Shown here: positions 20,649 to 32,181 of the stretch, in pieces
Position numbering within the stretch: position 1 is the stretch's first letter
How the letters are laid out: every line of letters starts with the position of its first letter
Assembly (NCBI GenBank): GCA_038030265.1
Contig: CM075939.1
Location: 18,457,253 to 18,521,252, forward strand
DNA: 64,000 nt
From: Corythucha ciliata
Lineage: Eukaryota > Arthropoda > Insecta > Hemiptera > Tingidae
Direction of reading: 5' to 3'
The notes under the pieces: generated by a model
What the model was told of the DNA's origin: nothing
Database searches by the model: none
Seen by the model: only the letters and a program-made list of their open reading frames with translations
Translations under genes and position numbers: made by a program

Positions 20649-22056
20649 TTACATTTTTTTTTTCAAAATGTACCATTTTCGATTGAAAAAAACACTCGGA
20701 CAGAATTCAGAGGCAAGACGGACGTAGGGCTGATTACTCCCGACAACGGCTTTCGTGGATGCACTTAAATAATTCCAAATATGGATCGACGCGCTGTTTT
20801 TAACACTGTCCAGAACTCGCTTAGCTTCTCTTTCATCATTAGTGAAAAATTGCTCCCAATTCTTCCACTGAATGGGATAAAATACTGACGGGGGAAGCAC
20901 TTGAAAAGGTTTGCACTCTCTTCTCATAATCTGGGAGATCTGGAAGGTCAGAAAATAAAGCACACAAATACAATTTGAGTTTTATAATAAGGGTATTCAT
21001 GCTCGGAAGTTTAACATATGTTATCGACGTAAACCCTGTTATTTCGTATTTTTTGAGTTCAGTTTCTCCGTTTCTAAGGCCTTACCCATCTGTTCCGAAT
21101 TTAGCAAATAACAAATACAAGGTTTAACATTTTTCATGAATACCCCTAATAAATGTGGTATTATAACGTACCGTTCGACCTGCGCAGTACTTCTTAAGAA
21201 TTCTGGTTATTACACCTGGACCGTTGTTGCCCCAATCACTCCCATTGTAGTTGTACACAAGATCTTTCATTGACATGTTATTCAAACGATGACCGTGATT
21301 TATAGACAATATTGCTGATCCTATGGCGTCCGCGGTCGCGGCACCCGCAAAATTAAGCGACCCATTGAATGATCTATCGAGAAAGAGAAACTATCACCGT
21401 CACGTAGCGATATCGCACCATGCGTTAGCTTACCACCTCATGAGTATAAAGTCCATGTCGATGTACGTTCCACCGAATTGCCATAGAGTCAGAAATCGTA
21501 AAATATCGCTGGTGTGCGTCATAGGAAATAGACTTGTTCTGAGAGGACCTCGTCTATACCATTCCGACAAAGGAGTTCCCGCGAAGTAATTTGTCATGTT
21601 AATGTAACGTAGATACACGTTACTATACGAGAACAGAGCTTCCAATCGTTTTGATGAGCTAACCAGACGGGTCGGAGATGGAACCAAAACGTATACGCTC
21701 GCATTCGGATTGAGTCGAGCCGTTGACTCCATGGTGCAGGCTTGACGTGCATTCAAGTCAAAAAACTCCAGGTGACAATATGTTTCGATGAAGAATATAG
21801 AAGTATTCTTTGGAACGACATCCTCATTGAGATCTTCGATGGCATTTTTGAAGCTGTTATAATCATAGCACGATAGCGCGTAGTAAGATCCCCCCAACTG
21901 ATGTTTGCCATTGTAATAAACAGATAGTTTTGTCAAGTTGAAATGACATCCAATGAAAAATATAAATACCGCTATAAACATGAGAAGTAAGCAGTAATGT
22001 CTTCCTTTACACATGCACCGGAACGCTACTGCCCGATTGAATGTACGTACGTTCAT
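20649..22056 (-). CDS. Alpha-1,4-galactosyltransferase-like (A4GALT family) gene, three exons
   Basis: Exons 22056-21437, 21373-21172 and 20939-20649; phases agree (2, then 0) and give about 370 residues. The introns are 63 bp (21436-21374, AG|GT donor) and 232 bp (21171-20940). The predicted protein is a type II Golgi membrane protein: a transmembrane segment at about residues 21-38, then a luminal catalytic part. Key features are the GGTYIDMDF segment with the DXD motif D200-M201-D202 that binds metal and sugar nucleotide (end of exon 1), the WGNNGPGV motif (exon 2), and a C-terminal FYPIQW...WNYLS segment (exon 3), all typical of the family. Members move galactose or GlcNAc onto glycolipids. 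An upstream in-frame Met (22143) would give about 399 residues. An N gap lies upstream. All hallmarks are present, so it is probably functional. Confidence 0.85.
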
Positions 22057-22305
22057 TTTACTTGTTAACTCCAATTGTGACCGAGTGAATTCATTGCTGC
22101 CTTGCCACTCCTCCAACAGTGATTGAATTACAGATGTTGACATGATACTATACATTAAAATTGTGAAGGTATTTATTTTTTCTATCCAACTTTTAAACCT
22201 TAAAGATAAGATTCTAAAGCTTCCTTTTATCTTGTGCGTTTGGAAACGTTCTTCAGCCCTCCCGGCAGTTACTCCTCCCCCCCCCCTCGTAACCACTACC
22301 GGCAA

Positions 22306-22480
22306 ACGTTTTATTTCCCGCGCAACCTACACCGATACTTGCTTTGAGCATAGTGGCTGCAGCGCTCTTTTACATTTTTTAATTAAGATATAGCAGTTTC
22401 GTTTAAAAATTGTTGTTATTTATGACTATTAATACGTTGTACGGATACCGCTAAATAAGTACTCGAACAATAAATTAAGT
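22306..22480. other. Upstream flank of the glycosyltransferase gene
   Basis: Short spacer between the longest possible reading of the gene and the gap, which may contain its promoter. No TATA box or clear start-site motif is evident. Confidence 0.3.
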
Positions 22481-22980
22481 NNNNNNNNNNNNNNNNNNNN
22501 NNNNNNNNNNNNNNNNNNNNNNNNNNNNNNNNNNNNNNNNNNNNNNNNNNNNNNNNNNNNNNNNNNNNNNNNNNNNNNNNNNNNNNNNNNNNNNNNNNNN
22601 NNNNNNNNNNNNNNNNNNNNNNNNNNNNNNNNNNNNNNNNNNNNNNNNNNNNNNNNNNNNNNNNNNNNNNNNNNNNNNNNNNNNNNNNNNNNNNNNNNNN
22701 NNNNNNNNNNNNNNNNNNNNNNNNNNNNNNNNNNNNNNNNNNNNNNNNNNNNNNNNNNNNNNNNNNNNNNNNNNNNNNNNNNNNNNNNNNNNNNNNNNNN
22801 NNNNNNNNNNNNNNNNNNNNNNNNNNNNNNNNNNNNNNNNNNNNNNNNNNNNNNNNNNNNNNNNNNNNNNNNNNNNNNNNNNNNNNNNNNNNNNNNNNNN
22901 NNNNNNNNNNNNNNNNNNNNNNNNNNNNNNNNNNNNNNNNNNNNNNNNNNNNNNNNNNNNNNNNNNNNNNNNNNNNNNNN
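22481..22980. other. Assembly gap, 500 N
   Basis: Exactly 500 N, the second scaffold gap. Confidence 1.
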
Positions 22981-23069
22981 AAACTGACATTTTTTAAAAT
23001 ATCCTGATATTTTCCCAGTTTACTCAAAGAATCTTTCACTATCATTGGACAAAATGTCTTTACTCACAC

Positions 23070-23570
23070 ACACTGGGAGAAAAAACAGCTCAAAACTCGG
23101 TTGAATTTAACTGAGCTTACTTGGTTAATAATTTGCACCCGAGTAAGTTCGGTCGTTTTAACCTGGTACCATTTCCGGTTAAACACAATTTCTAACCGAG
23201 TTTGATTTTAACCAAGTATGTTGGCAGATTCAACCTAGTAGATGTGCTCGGTTAAATCAAGTTGATTACTCGGTCAAAAATTTGCACCCGAGTCATTTCA
23301 TCATCAACCAAGTAGCTTGGTAAAAAGTATTCAACCAAATCATAACATTATTAACCGAGTTACTCTGTCATATTATACCGAGTACACACGGTTAATTTTA
23401 TCCGACTCACTCGGTTGTTAACAGAAATGACCTAGCCAAGCTTGGTAAAAAATAACCAATCTTACTAGGTTTCTTGTCATTTTCTTGCTCGGTTGTTGCA
23501 ATGAATTAACCGTACCTGCTCTATAATGAAGGTATTAAAGCGAACAAGGAATTGCATTATTAACCAGCAA
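23070..23570. repeat. Array of degenerate ACTCGGTT motifs in both orientations
   Basis: About twenty loosely spaced copies of AACCGAGT/ACTCGGTT and the variants AACCAAGT/ACTTGGTT lie on both strands. The left edge reads CACTGGGAGAAAAAAC, which resembles termini of CMC (EnSpm-like) DNA transposons. It is probably a subterminal repeat region of such an element; the transposase is absent. Confidence 0.5.
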
Positions 23571-23663
23571 TAATTTCGTTTGCAGAAGTTGCTAAATATG
23601 TTCACATTTATTCAGGTAACTTTGATGAAACACATATAAAAGCCTTGAACTCACACTTTATTT

Positions 23664-24563
23664 TTAGTAATTGACGAGTACTCAAAGTGGCTTGAGGTGG
23701 TACCAATGTCTTCAACGGATACCCAAAGTGTAATCCGAGTTCTACAAGACATTTTTGCCCGTTTCGGTCTACCTCAAATTTTCGTATCAGATAATGGCCC
23801 ACCATTCTGTTCTCATGAGTTTCGTTCCTTTCTGGAAAGTCAGAGCATAAATTTTGTCACGTCCCCTCCTTACCATCCGCCCAGTAACGGTACCGCGGAA
23901 CGCGCAGTCCAGACAGTAAAAAAGGCGCTGTTAAGCAGTTTCAAGTCCAGAGCGTTTAGTATTTCAAACCGTCAAATTTCTTCACATTTGACCTCTTTTC
24001 TTTTTTCGTACAGAACAACGCCATCCACAGTCACTGGGGAAACCCCTGCATCGTTGATGTTCAATTTTACGCTAAGAACCCCTCTCTCCATCGTAAACCC
24101 AAAATTGTCCGGTTCTTTCAGTTCGTCAAAGGGGGAAGAAGAGAAGACATTTGGTAAGCCGTTCCTAGTGAATGATAAAGTCTTGGTATTGAATCCTTTT
24201 CCGAAAAGAGGACGGAAGTGGTTGGCTGCTCGGGTAATGGAGAAAGTTAGCCCATTAGTCTATTTAGTTCGAGTTGAGGGTCATAAGGTTCGCAAGGTTC
24301 ACTACAACCAAATGCGCCGCAGTTTACTTTCTGACGAGGAACACCCAAGTGAAAGACCAGTTTTGTTTGATTTCCCTTTAGACAATCAACCGCAACTTTC
24401 CGTTCCTAGAGAAATTCCTGATACTAGGGAAACACCTCAGGCGGAAGAAACTCCCCACCTGAAAAAGTCTCAGGAAGGGACCAACAGGTCCAACACTAAC
24501 AAACAAATTTGTAAATCGGTAAGATTCATTATCCCACCTAGGCGGTACTCGCCGGAACCCTGA
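23664..24563 (+). pseudogene. Gypsy (Mag-like) integrase C-terminal half
   Basis: An open frame of about 300 residues begins inside the integrase core, just after where the first catalytic Asp would be. It keeps the second Asp (SDNGPPF) and the Glu (SNGTAERAV) and runs through the C-terminal tail ending in PPRRYSPEP. Everything upstream is missing, cut at the junction with the ACTCGGTT array. It is 5'-truncated, so not a working enzyme. Confidence 0.8.
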
Positions 24564-24702
24564 GCAGAAGTGTAAGTGTTTCGCGTAAGTTCCAGGGGAG
24601 TGAAAATGTGAAGTGATAAGATTTTCGTTAATATGTTTATATTGCATTGTATTCGTTCCGTCACATCAAATTTTGTATTTTTGTATTGGGATGTCCATAT
24701 CT

Positions 24703-24935
24703 AAAAAGGGGAGGAAAATGTAGTGTTTGCTAGCCACGGTTCGGGCTATCCTTAGACTAAGTTGGTTGAGTTAAAAGTTGAGTTCACCGTGGTGTGTTGT
24801 TCTTTTTTGTAAGTTCACGTTGTGTGGTTAACAAGCTTATTAACAAGAGTATGTTCGGTTTTTCCTGAAGTCCTCCTCTTCTTCGTTCTTTAATAAATAG
24901 TTTATTCGAGTACTCAGTTTCTTACGTCTAGCCCC
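24703..24935 (+). repeat. Polypurine tract and 3' LTR of the truncated Gypsy element
   Basis: AAAAAGGGGAGGAAAA precedes a TGTAGTGTTTGC start at 24719. The LTR is followed to about 24935, where unrelated fold-back sequence begins, so its end is uncertain. An AATAAA-type signal lies near 24892. Confidence 0.6.
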
Positions 24936-24950
24936 CTCTCGTCGAACACA

Positions 24951-25660
24951 ACAGCGGGAACCTTCCAAGTTCGACACATCCGTTGAGAAGACTCCGGACG
25001 CTTGTTGAAGGGAAACCCTATTGTGGACCTGACCACCGGTAGGCATTCGTGCCAGACCGTTGAGACGACTCCGGTCAACCTTTCTTCTCGTTCCCTCACC
25101 CCCGGTGGAACTCGATAGATACTACGGGGCTTAGCGACACTTGTGTCTGCCGCAGAATTCATCGAGCAAGACCGATCCTGTCTGAACCTTTCCTGGTCCT
25201 TGCCGAACTCGGCGAAGAAGACACTGCGGACAACACCAAGGGACGCTAACGGACCAATAGCCCGACAAGAGGATCTGCAACAGCGCGAAGGGACGCTACC
25301 AGACCAACAGTCGCGGGTTCCACGCACCGGAACGCCTTGAAACCGTCAAAGAAGGGAATTGTTATTACTTTTTCCAAATCAAAAATTGTAAATCAAAATA
25401 ATATTGAGAATACATATATTGGGGCCTGTTACCCAAAGTAAGCAACAGGTGGCGACCGTTAATTTCTTGCATCGTAGTATCTATCGAGTTCCACCGGGGG
25501 TGAGGGAACGAGAAGAAAGGTTGACCGGAGTCGTCTCAACGGTCTGGCACGAATGCCTACCGGTGGTCAGGTCCACAATAGGGTTTCCCTTCAACAAGCG
25601 TCCGGAGTCTTCTCAACGGATGTGTCGGACTTGGAAGGTTCCCGCAAGCTTATCCTGCCG
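24951..25660 (+). repeat. Fold-back unit, copy 1 (about 172 bp inverted arms)
   Basis: Arms 24951-25123 and 25475-25647 are inverted copies, sharing CTCGTTCCCTCACCCCC and its complement. They flank a 350 bp core that itself contains TGGCGACCGTTAATTTC near 25450. The unit continues to about 25735, where CsRn1-like RT coding starts. An inverted second copy is at 30033-30760. Confidence 0.75.
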
Positions 25661-25737
25661 GTACGGTTTTATATGTATATGCGTCAAGGGTATGACGACT
25701 TTAACCGTGACGGTCTAATCCCCAATAGAGTTTCCTA

Positions 25738-27836
25738 GTCCTACGCCTCCTGGAAGCCGATGGGCTTACGGTAAATTTGAACAAGTGCGTAATCGGTCAG
25801 AGTGAAGTAAAATTCCTGGGACACAACAAAGTATCAGCAAGCGGGATATCTCCACTCAAAGACCGGGTACAAGCGATTCTCGACTTCCCTGCGCCAAAAA
25901 CTGTCCAAGAATTACGACGTTTCCTTGGAATGATAAACTTTTATCGGAGGAATCTAGTGAACTCTGGCAACAATTCAAAAACCTCTCAACGCGTACTTAC
26001 AGTCCTCAAAGGAAAACGATAAAACACCAATTCCATGGGACCCGGAAAGTCGAAAAGCGTTCGAAGGTTTGAAGCAACTATTGGCAAATGCATCACAACT
26101 TTCACACCCAGTACCCGACGCCAAGTTATATCTTAGAACAGACGCCAGTAACTGCGGCATGGGAGCTGTCTTAGAGCAATTAGTTGGTAATGTGGTCGAA
26201 CCTCTCGGTTTCTTTTCTAAATCCTTCAACAAAGCCCAATAAAATTATAGTACGTACGATCGCGAGCTCCTCGCTATTTACGAAGCTATTCGCCACTTTC
26301 GTTTCATGTTGGAAGGGAGAGATTTTATACACCTCTATACGCCTCTGACACACGTTTTCGCTCGTAACTTTTCGACCATCTGTCCACGAAGACTTCGGTA
26401 TCTGAATTTCATATCACAGTTTACGGCAAAAATCGAATATACGAAAGGGGAAGAAAACGTGGTCGCGGATTCCCTCAGCAGGATAGAAGGAATGTGCTTG
26501 TCAGACGATTACACCCCCTTAGTTTCGGCACAGGAAGCCGATACCACTCTAACGTCTCTTCTCTCAAAAACAAACCTGCAATTCGAACGCGTGCCTATAC
26601 CGGGTACAGAAGTTCGTTTGTTATGCGAGACTTCAAACGGCTCTACTCGCCCTTACTTGCCAGAAGCATATCGAAAGGCTACCTTTTTGAAGCTCCACCA
26701 ACTTAGTCACCCAGGTATCCACGCCTCGCGACATTTAGTCTCTCAGAGATATTTTTGGCCATCGATGAATAAGGATATTGGAGATTGGGTCCGACAATGT
26801 ATCTCTTGTCAGACGTCTAAGATCACTCGACACACCCACTCACCAGTTGGAATCATCGCTCCTACAATGAGGTTGGAACACGTCCATCTCGATATTGATC
26901 GATTGAAAGAGATATTGTCTCACGATGGTGGACAGAACATCCCACTGGGCGGAAGCCATCCCTTTGACCAATATCGAAAGCAATACCATAGCTAGAAAAT
27001 TTTATAAACATTGGATTGCACGATTCGGTGTGCCCCTCAAAGTCACAACAGACCAGGGTCGGCAGTTCGAGTCGGAACTATTTTACAAATTAACTCAAAT
27101 GTTGGGCATCAGAAAAATTCGAACTACGTCTTATCATCCTCAAAGTAACGGGGCTATCGAGCGGTGGAATCGTTCTCTAAAAACGTCGTTGACTGCGTAC
27201 CTTGATTCCTCTAGCTGGGTTAGGTCGCTCCCCTCGGTTCTTTTAGGACTCCGAACAGCTCTCAACGGAGAAGAAGGACTCTCAGCTGCAGAGATTCTCT
27301 ATGGTCAACCATTACGGTTACCAGGAGAATTTTTCGTAAAAACTCCAAACATAAATACGTTCGATGATCTAGCAAAGTTGATACAACGTGATATCGCCCG
27401 AATTAGGGAACCTCCGCATCTTGCCAAAGCCTATGCACCTAAAGATCTGGCAAATTCCACCCACGTCTTCTTACGAAACGATACTGGGAAAAGAACAATT
27501 CAACCACCATATTCTGGGCCCCATAAAATATTGGAACGCGACTCAAAAACAATGAAAATTCAACTACCCAACCGAGCTATCCGGGTGTCACTCGACAGAG
27601 TAAAACCGGCCTACGTATTGAAACGACCAGTTGATACATTCCCTTTGACTTCTTCCACCGAACTTTCAACATCTATGGGACATCATTCGAACCCTCACAC
27701 ATCTGCTGATCTTCAACTTGATACCGAAAATGAGGCACCTTCGGTAGTTAACAACGAGCTTCAACGGCCTCACTATGTAACACGGTCAGGGAGGATATCA
27801 CGCCCTCCGGTTCGTTTCGATCCATGCATCATGTGA
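25738..27836 (+). pseudogene. CsRn1-like Gypsy pol, 3' part (fragment A)
   Basis: Coding starts mid-RT, after where the catalytic YXDD would be, with conserved NKC...FLGH and RRFLGMINFYRR segments. RNase H follows (RTDAS near 26140; DRELLAIYEA near 26258). The integrase has a zinc domain (HPGIHASRH, CISCQ) and a core with TTDQGRQF and SNGAIERWN. The C-terminus ends TRSGRISRPPVRF, a CsRn1-clade signature. It is broken by a frame change near 25985-26000, an in-frame stop near 26240 and a frame change near 26905. The 5' half is replaced by the fold-back unit. Not functional. Confidence 0.82.
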
Positions 27837-28211
27837 TTATTCCCATTAGCTTTTTAAAAAAAGGAGCATCCCACTAATGAAGTTCGAAGATATCCTCAAG
27901 GAGCTCCGCGAGTTAAGAGCGCAATGTGAACAACTGGTGCAATATTTCATAAGTCCACAAATACAATGGACCACACCGAAAAGGATAGATCTCGGCGAGG
28001 GAACCGTACAGTACGTACCCACACCACTCGAACAACTAAAGTTGCCCCGCAGGAATCAGACAGCACAGACTCCACAAGTCATTGGAGTCATTGGGGTTGG
28101 AGGCAGAAAACCAACTCCTTAAGAGGTCAGGTAACAACCATCAACGCAAATACTAAGGCCACCCAGACCTTCTAACACGTGCAGAGCGTGATGGAGCAAA
28201 CTGGGGGGACG
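27837..28211 (+). other. Region between pol and LTR of fragment A
   Basis: Contains a short frame (27877-28122, 81 residues, N-terminal heptad-like Leu/Arg pattern) of no known family and a purine tract at about 28201-28208. Possibly the element's 3' UTR. Confidence 0.4.
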
Positions 28212-29607
28212 TGTGTGAAGGCTTCACTTCATGTCTTCGACGGCGTCTCTACTAAGCAGGCTTCACCTCAACATTATTTTATAGTTTGTCTCCATCATAA
28301 TTAAATAAAGAAGGGATGAACTGACGGAGGGGAAAAAACAGTATATAAAGAGATGTTTTTTCCCTTTTCATAGAGTCTCGAGCGGGGAGCGGTTTAATAT
28401 ACTCTACAGAGAAGAATCTGAATAGGGAAAAAGTGAGGCCGCTTTCGAGCGACGGTGGCGATCCAAGTGAATAGCGACCGAACTTTAGATGGACCATGCG
28501 ACGTACGGGGGGAACTTCTGAACCCCCTTCCTCACCACCAATCCCCTTTGCCATCTCCCTTAATTTCCACTTTCGTATTCAGATGTTTCAAGTTCAAATT
28601 GAATCATCCAATTTTTATTTTATGGAAAACGCCTAAAAAATGATGAAATGCGCTAATTAAATGTATGAGATGAACATTTTCCAGTCCAGCCTTTATTCAC
28701 AGAAATAGATAAATGAAAAACCAAAGTTTTGCTTGAATACCCATTTATTTCTTTAAAACTTGACTTCTCAGAGACAAAAATAAATGTACGCGTTATTAAA
28801 ACCACAAACTTGCCGTCTAGATGTCGTCTAAATTTTAGAAAAATAAAATCACCGAACCTGCCATCCTTTGGAATTCGAAAAAAACCGATCACGCCTCCAG
28901 CTTCATACATCGACGAACATCCAGGAACGATACATTTTTCGTGGCCCATTTTCCCGAACAACAATATATTCGAAAAAAATAATTAAACAAAATATTTATA
29001 ATCGAATTCGCTCAACTTCGCACACGTCTCAAAAGTGGCAGCGTCAGCTTGGAGTGAATGGAGTGGATATGCAAAGTTTCACAAATGTATTTGCCCAACT
29101 GACATTTATTGGGAGGAGGGCCGCGGGGTATCTTTAAAATGTAATTTAAAAAACATTTAGCGCTTCCCGTGAATGGCGACCAAACTAAACTTCGTTCCTC
29201 GGTTTTCTTACGTATAAGTTTCACTCCCGTGGTCTCGAGTCAGTCTTCAAACCGAACTATTGGAGTAAATTCGTCTTAATCTTTAAGGAAGTCTACCGCT
29301 TCCGCCAGAGTGGAGACCCGAGGGCCAGTACCCAGAACGTACCATCCCTCGACTCTGCTTCACCGGGGTGTAGAAAGTTTAAAGAGAAACTGCTTATTCC
29401 TGTGAGAGTGAAGACCCGAGGGCCAGCACCGAACTCGTGTCACCCCCCGACTTCACTCCGCAAGAAAGTGCACGTTCAACCTCTGATTGAGCAGAGACCC
29501 GAGGGCCAGTACCGAACACGTACCACCCCTCGACTCTACCATTCGGAGGATATCGTTTCGGTGATAGATCACGCGTAAGAAAATCGTTGTTAGGACCTCC
29601 TACAACA
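28212..29607 (+). repeat. 3' LTR of CsRn1-like fragment A (about 1.4 kb, with an insertion)
   Basis: Starts TGTGTGAAGGC after the purine tract and ends CTACAACA, the same end that precedes the primer site of fragment B. Its last 400 bases match 32182-32541 in reverse. Three spaced repeats with CCCGAGGGCCAG lie at about 29311, 29412 and 29492. A THAP-coding segment inside it suggests another element has inserted. Confidence 0.6.
28858..28949 (-). pseudogene. THAP zinc-finger first exon fragment
   Basis: The minus strand from ATG 28949 reads as the start of a THAP domain: KCIVPGC, giving the first two Cys of C2CH, then FFRIPKD. A donor-like GGCAG|GTTCGG follows. No second exon is found. THAP domains bind DNA and occur in P-element transposases and host proteins. 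Probably a P-like transposon remnant in the LTR. Confidence 0.55.
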
Positions 29608-29721
29608 CCTGTTCTTGCCGAACTCGGTGAAGAAGACGGTGCGGACAACAACAAGGGACGCTAACGGACCGTTAGCCCGTGTGGCCAGCCCCACACTGGG
29701 GGAGTCAGTGTGTTTTTTTTC

Positions 29722-30032
29722 TGACCAGTGGTGCGGATAATCTTACGGTAACCTTCCAAGCTCTATTCCGTTGAGAAGACTCCGGACGCTTGTTGAAGTG
29801 GACACCCTGTTGTGGATTAAACCGCCTTTGGTTCAAGTCGTCCTAAACCGGACGCAGAGATTCAAGTAAATCGGACGGACAACCTTGCGGGAACCTTCCA
29901 AGTTCGACATAGCCGTTGAGAAGACTCCGGACACTTGTTGAAGGGAAACCCTATTGGGGATTAGACCGTCACGGTTAAAGTCGTCATACCCTTGACGCAT
30001 ATACATATAAAACCGTACCGGCAGGATAAGCT
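29722..30032 (-). repeat. Tandem repeat array (about 145 bp period), reverse copy
   Basis: Units share GTTGAGAAGACTCCGGAC and ...GAACCTTCCAAG. The outer edge GACCAGTGGTGCGGATAA is the inverted match of the outer edge of the array at 32541-33062. The array merges into fold-back unit 2. Confidence 0.75.
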
Positions 30033-30760
30033 TGCGGGAACCTTCCAAGTTCGACACATCCGTTGAGAAGACTCCGGACGCTTGTTGAAGGGAAACCCTA
30101 TTGTGGACCTGACCACCGGTAGGCATTCGTGCCAGACCGTTGAGACGACTCCGGTCAACCTTTCTTCTCGTTCCCTCACCCCCGGTGGAACTCGATAGAT
30201 ACTACGATGCAAGAAATTAACGGTCGCCACCTGTTGCTTACTTTGGGTAACAGGCCCCAATATATGTATTCTCAATATTATTTTGATTTACAATTTTTGA
30301 TTTGGAAAAAGTAATAACAATTCCCTTCTTTAACGGTTTCAAGGCGTTCCGGTGCGTGGAACCCGCGACTGTTGGTCTGGTAGCGTCCCTTCGCGCTGTT
30401 GCAGATCCTCTTGTCGGGCTATTGGTCCGTTAGCGTCCCTTGGTGTTGTCCGCAGTGTCTTCTTCGCCGAGTTCGGCAAGGACCAGGAAAGGTTCAGACA
30501 GGATCGGTCTTGCTCGATGAATTCTGCGGCAGACACAAGTGTCGCTAAGCCCCGTAGTATCTATCGAGTTCCACCGGGGGTGAGGGAACGAGAAGAAAGG
30601 TTGACCGGAGTCGTCTCAACGGTCTGGCACGATTGCCTACCGGTGGTCAGGTCCACAATAGGGTTTCCCTTCAACAAGCGTCCGGAGTCTTCTCAACGGA
30701 TGTGTCGAACTTGGAAGGTTCCCGCAAGCTTATCCTGCCGGTACGGTTTTATATGTATAT
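30033..30760 (-). repeat. Fold-back unit, copy 2
   Basis: Inverted copy of 24951-25735, nearly identical in arms and core. Its inner end abuts CsRn1-like protease/RT coding at about 30765, just as copy 1 abuts RT coding at 25738. Confidence 0.75.
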
Positions 30761-30764
30761 GCGT

Positions 30765-31268
30765 CATGAATATCCCCTTGTTGTCGACTGGAGTCCTTGA
30801 CATTGATTTTGTCACAGCCGGAAATTCCTCGAAAATATCCTTGAATTTTATTTCTTGAGGTATCGAATGTATCGATAATGTCAAAGTTGGCATGAGGCGT
30901 TCTTTCATGCTCAACCCAGTGATGCTGTCAATGAGTTCTCGTTTACGGAGATCCACTAATAGACCATAGTGAGCAAGAAAATCTGCTCCGAGGGTAGGGT
31001 GTGCTACGTCTGCTGATATGAAACGCCACTGAAATGTTCGACGAATACCAAGGTCTAGTTTCCTGTGTTCTGTCCCATAGACGGGTATCGGTGAATTATT
31101 TGCTGCCTGAAGAGTGAATCGTTCGTCTTCCACAATACTGTCCTTCATCTTTGGAAGCACCGAGACGTCGGCGCCAGTATCCACGAGGAAATATTTTTCC
31201 GAGCTCTTGTCAAAAATAAAAAGGCGACGGTGACTTTTAATGGCGTCAGCTTCCGTCAGGGCTGGCAC
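30765..31268 (-). pseudogene. CsRn1-like protease and start of RT (fragment B)
   Basis: The minus strand carries a retropepsin with VDTGADVSVLP near 31170-31205 and ADFLAHYGLLVD near 30965-31000. A linker to RT is then cut by the fold-back unit. The RT catalytic core is missing here and in fragment A. Confidence 0.8.
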
Positions 31269-31273
31269 CGCTT

Positions 31274-32065
31274 TTAGTTTTCCGACACCGGAGACTCGTT
31301 ACCAGCACCTTTCCACTGGCAAGGCTGTGAACATTTCCTTGCTTTTTCCTTGAAACGGTAATGGTAAAAACAAAGAGTATGTTTCTGACGTGTTGAGGAT
31401 TTTGAACGTTTTCGGCGATAGTTAGGAGTAGACGAACGGCCAAGAGATTGTTGTATTTCCGATAGGCTGAGCCTGAGTTGTCGTATTTCTTGTGCGAGAT
31501 TTTCTACACGAGGGTCGACGGAAGATATTTGATGGTAGTTCCCTTGATCCGACTCATGAATTTTGTCTGCTACCTCGGCGATTCTAGAGGTGTCGTCTTC
31601 TTCGAATACAGCTAGAATAGTTTTCATTCGCGGTGGTAAAGCACGGAGCCAAACCGTCTTGAGCACTTGGTCGTTAGCATTATTTCCAGCCAATGCTTGC
31701 ATCTGACGAAATAACTGCGAAGGCTTAGCATCACCTAGATGAGTTTCTTCCAGCAGACGTGTTAGCCTTCGTTCCTCACTCTGACTGAAGACAGTTGTAA
31801 GACGATTTTTGATGGTCGAATACGGCTTCACTCCGGGATCTCGAGCCAGGTCCGCTACCTGGGTGAGAATTTTATACGGCAGTTGACCCAGGAGTATCTG
31901 AAACTGTCGGACTTCTCCGACGATGTTGTTCGCCGTGAACAAGGCTTTGACTTGGATGAACCAGAGAACTGGGTTTTCTTCCCAGAATGTTGGTAGCTTC
32001 GGTGAATAGGAGTTCAAAGCGGCACCTGGTGCGTCGAAGATGTCTCCATGGGCTTGGTCGACCAT
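31274..32065 (-). CDS. gag: CsRn1-like Gag (fragment B)
   Basis: 263-residue intact frame. The N-terminal part begins LPTFWEENPVLWF, the capsid start typical of CsRn1-like Gypsy Gag. The C-terminal zinc motif is CFYHYRFKEKARKCSQPC, the CHCC variant characteristic of that clade in place of CCHC. The start is the first ATG after the primer site and leader. The downstream polymerase is broken, so only Gag and protease could be made. Confidence 0.8.
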   Translation of the reverse strand: MVDQAHGDIFDAPGAALNSYSPKLPTFWEENPVLWFIQVKALFTANNIVGEVRQFQILLGQLPYKILTQVADLARDPGVKPYSTIKNRLTTVFSQSEERRLTRLLEETHLGDAKPSQLFRQMQALAGNNANDQVLKTVWLRALPPRMKTILAVFEEDDTSRIAEVADKIHESDQGNYHQISSVDPRVENLAQEIRQLRLSLSEIQQSLGRSSTPNYRRKRSKSSTRQKHTLCFYHYRFKEKARKCSQPCQWKGAGNESPVSEN

Positions 32066-32160
32066 CTTGAAGGAATGGACTGTGTACCGACGGAGTGAGC
32101 TATCACGTCGAGTTGACTGCTGCTGTAAGGACGATCGCGCTGAGTTGCCGCGGTGAGAAA

Positions 32161-32179
32161 GATCACGTCGGGGTCACCA
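32161..32179 (-). other. Primer-binding site, tRNA-Trp type
   Basis: The minus strand reads TGGTGACCCCGACGTGATC, the tRNA-Trp-complementary site known for CsRn1-clade elements. It is two bases from the LTR end. Confidence 0.8.
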
Positions 32180-32181
32180 AG

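Noticed and set aside
22416..23045. Minus-strand frames over the second N gap
   Set aside because: Made almost entirely of N.
23070..23570. CRISPR-like array
   Set aside because: Motifs are degenerate, in both orientations and irregularly spaced, and the genome is eukaryotic.
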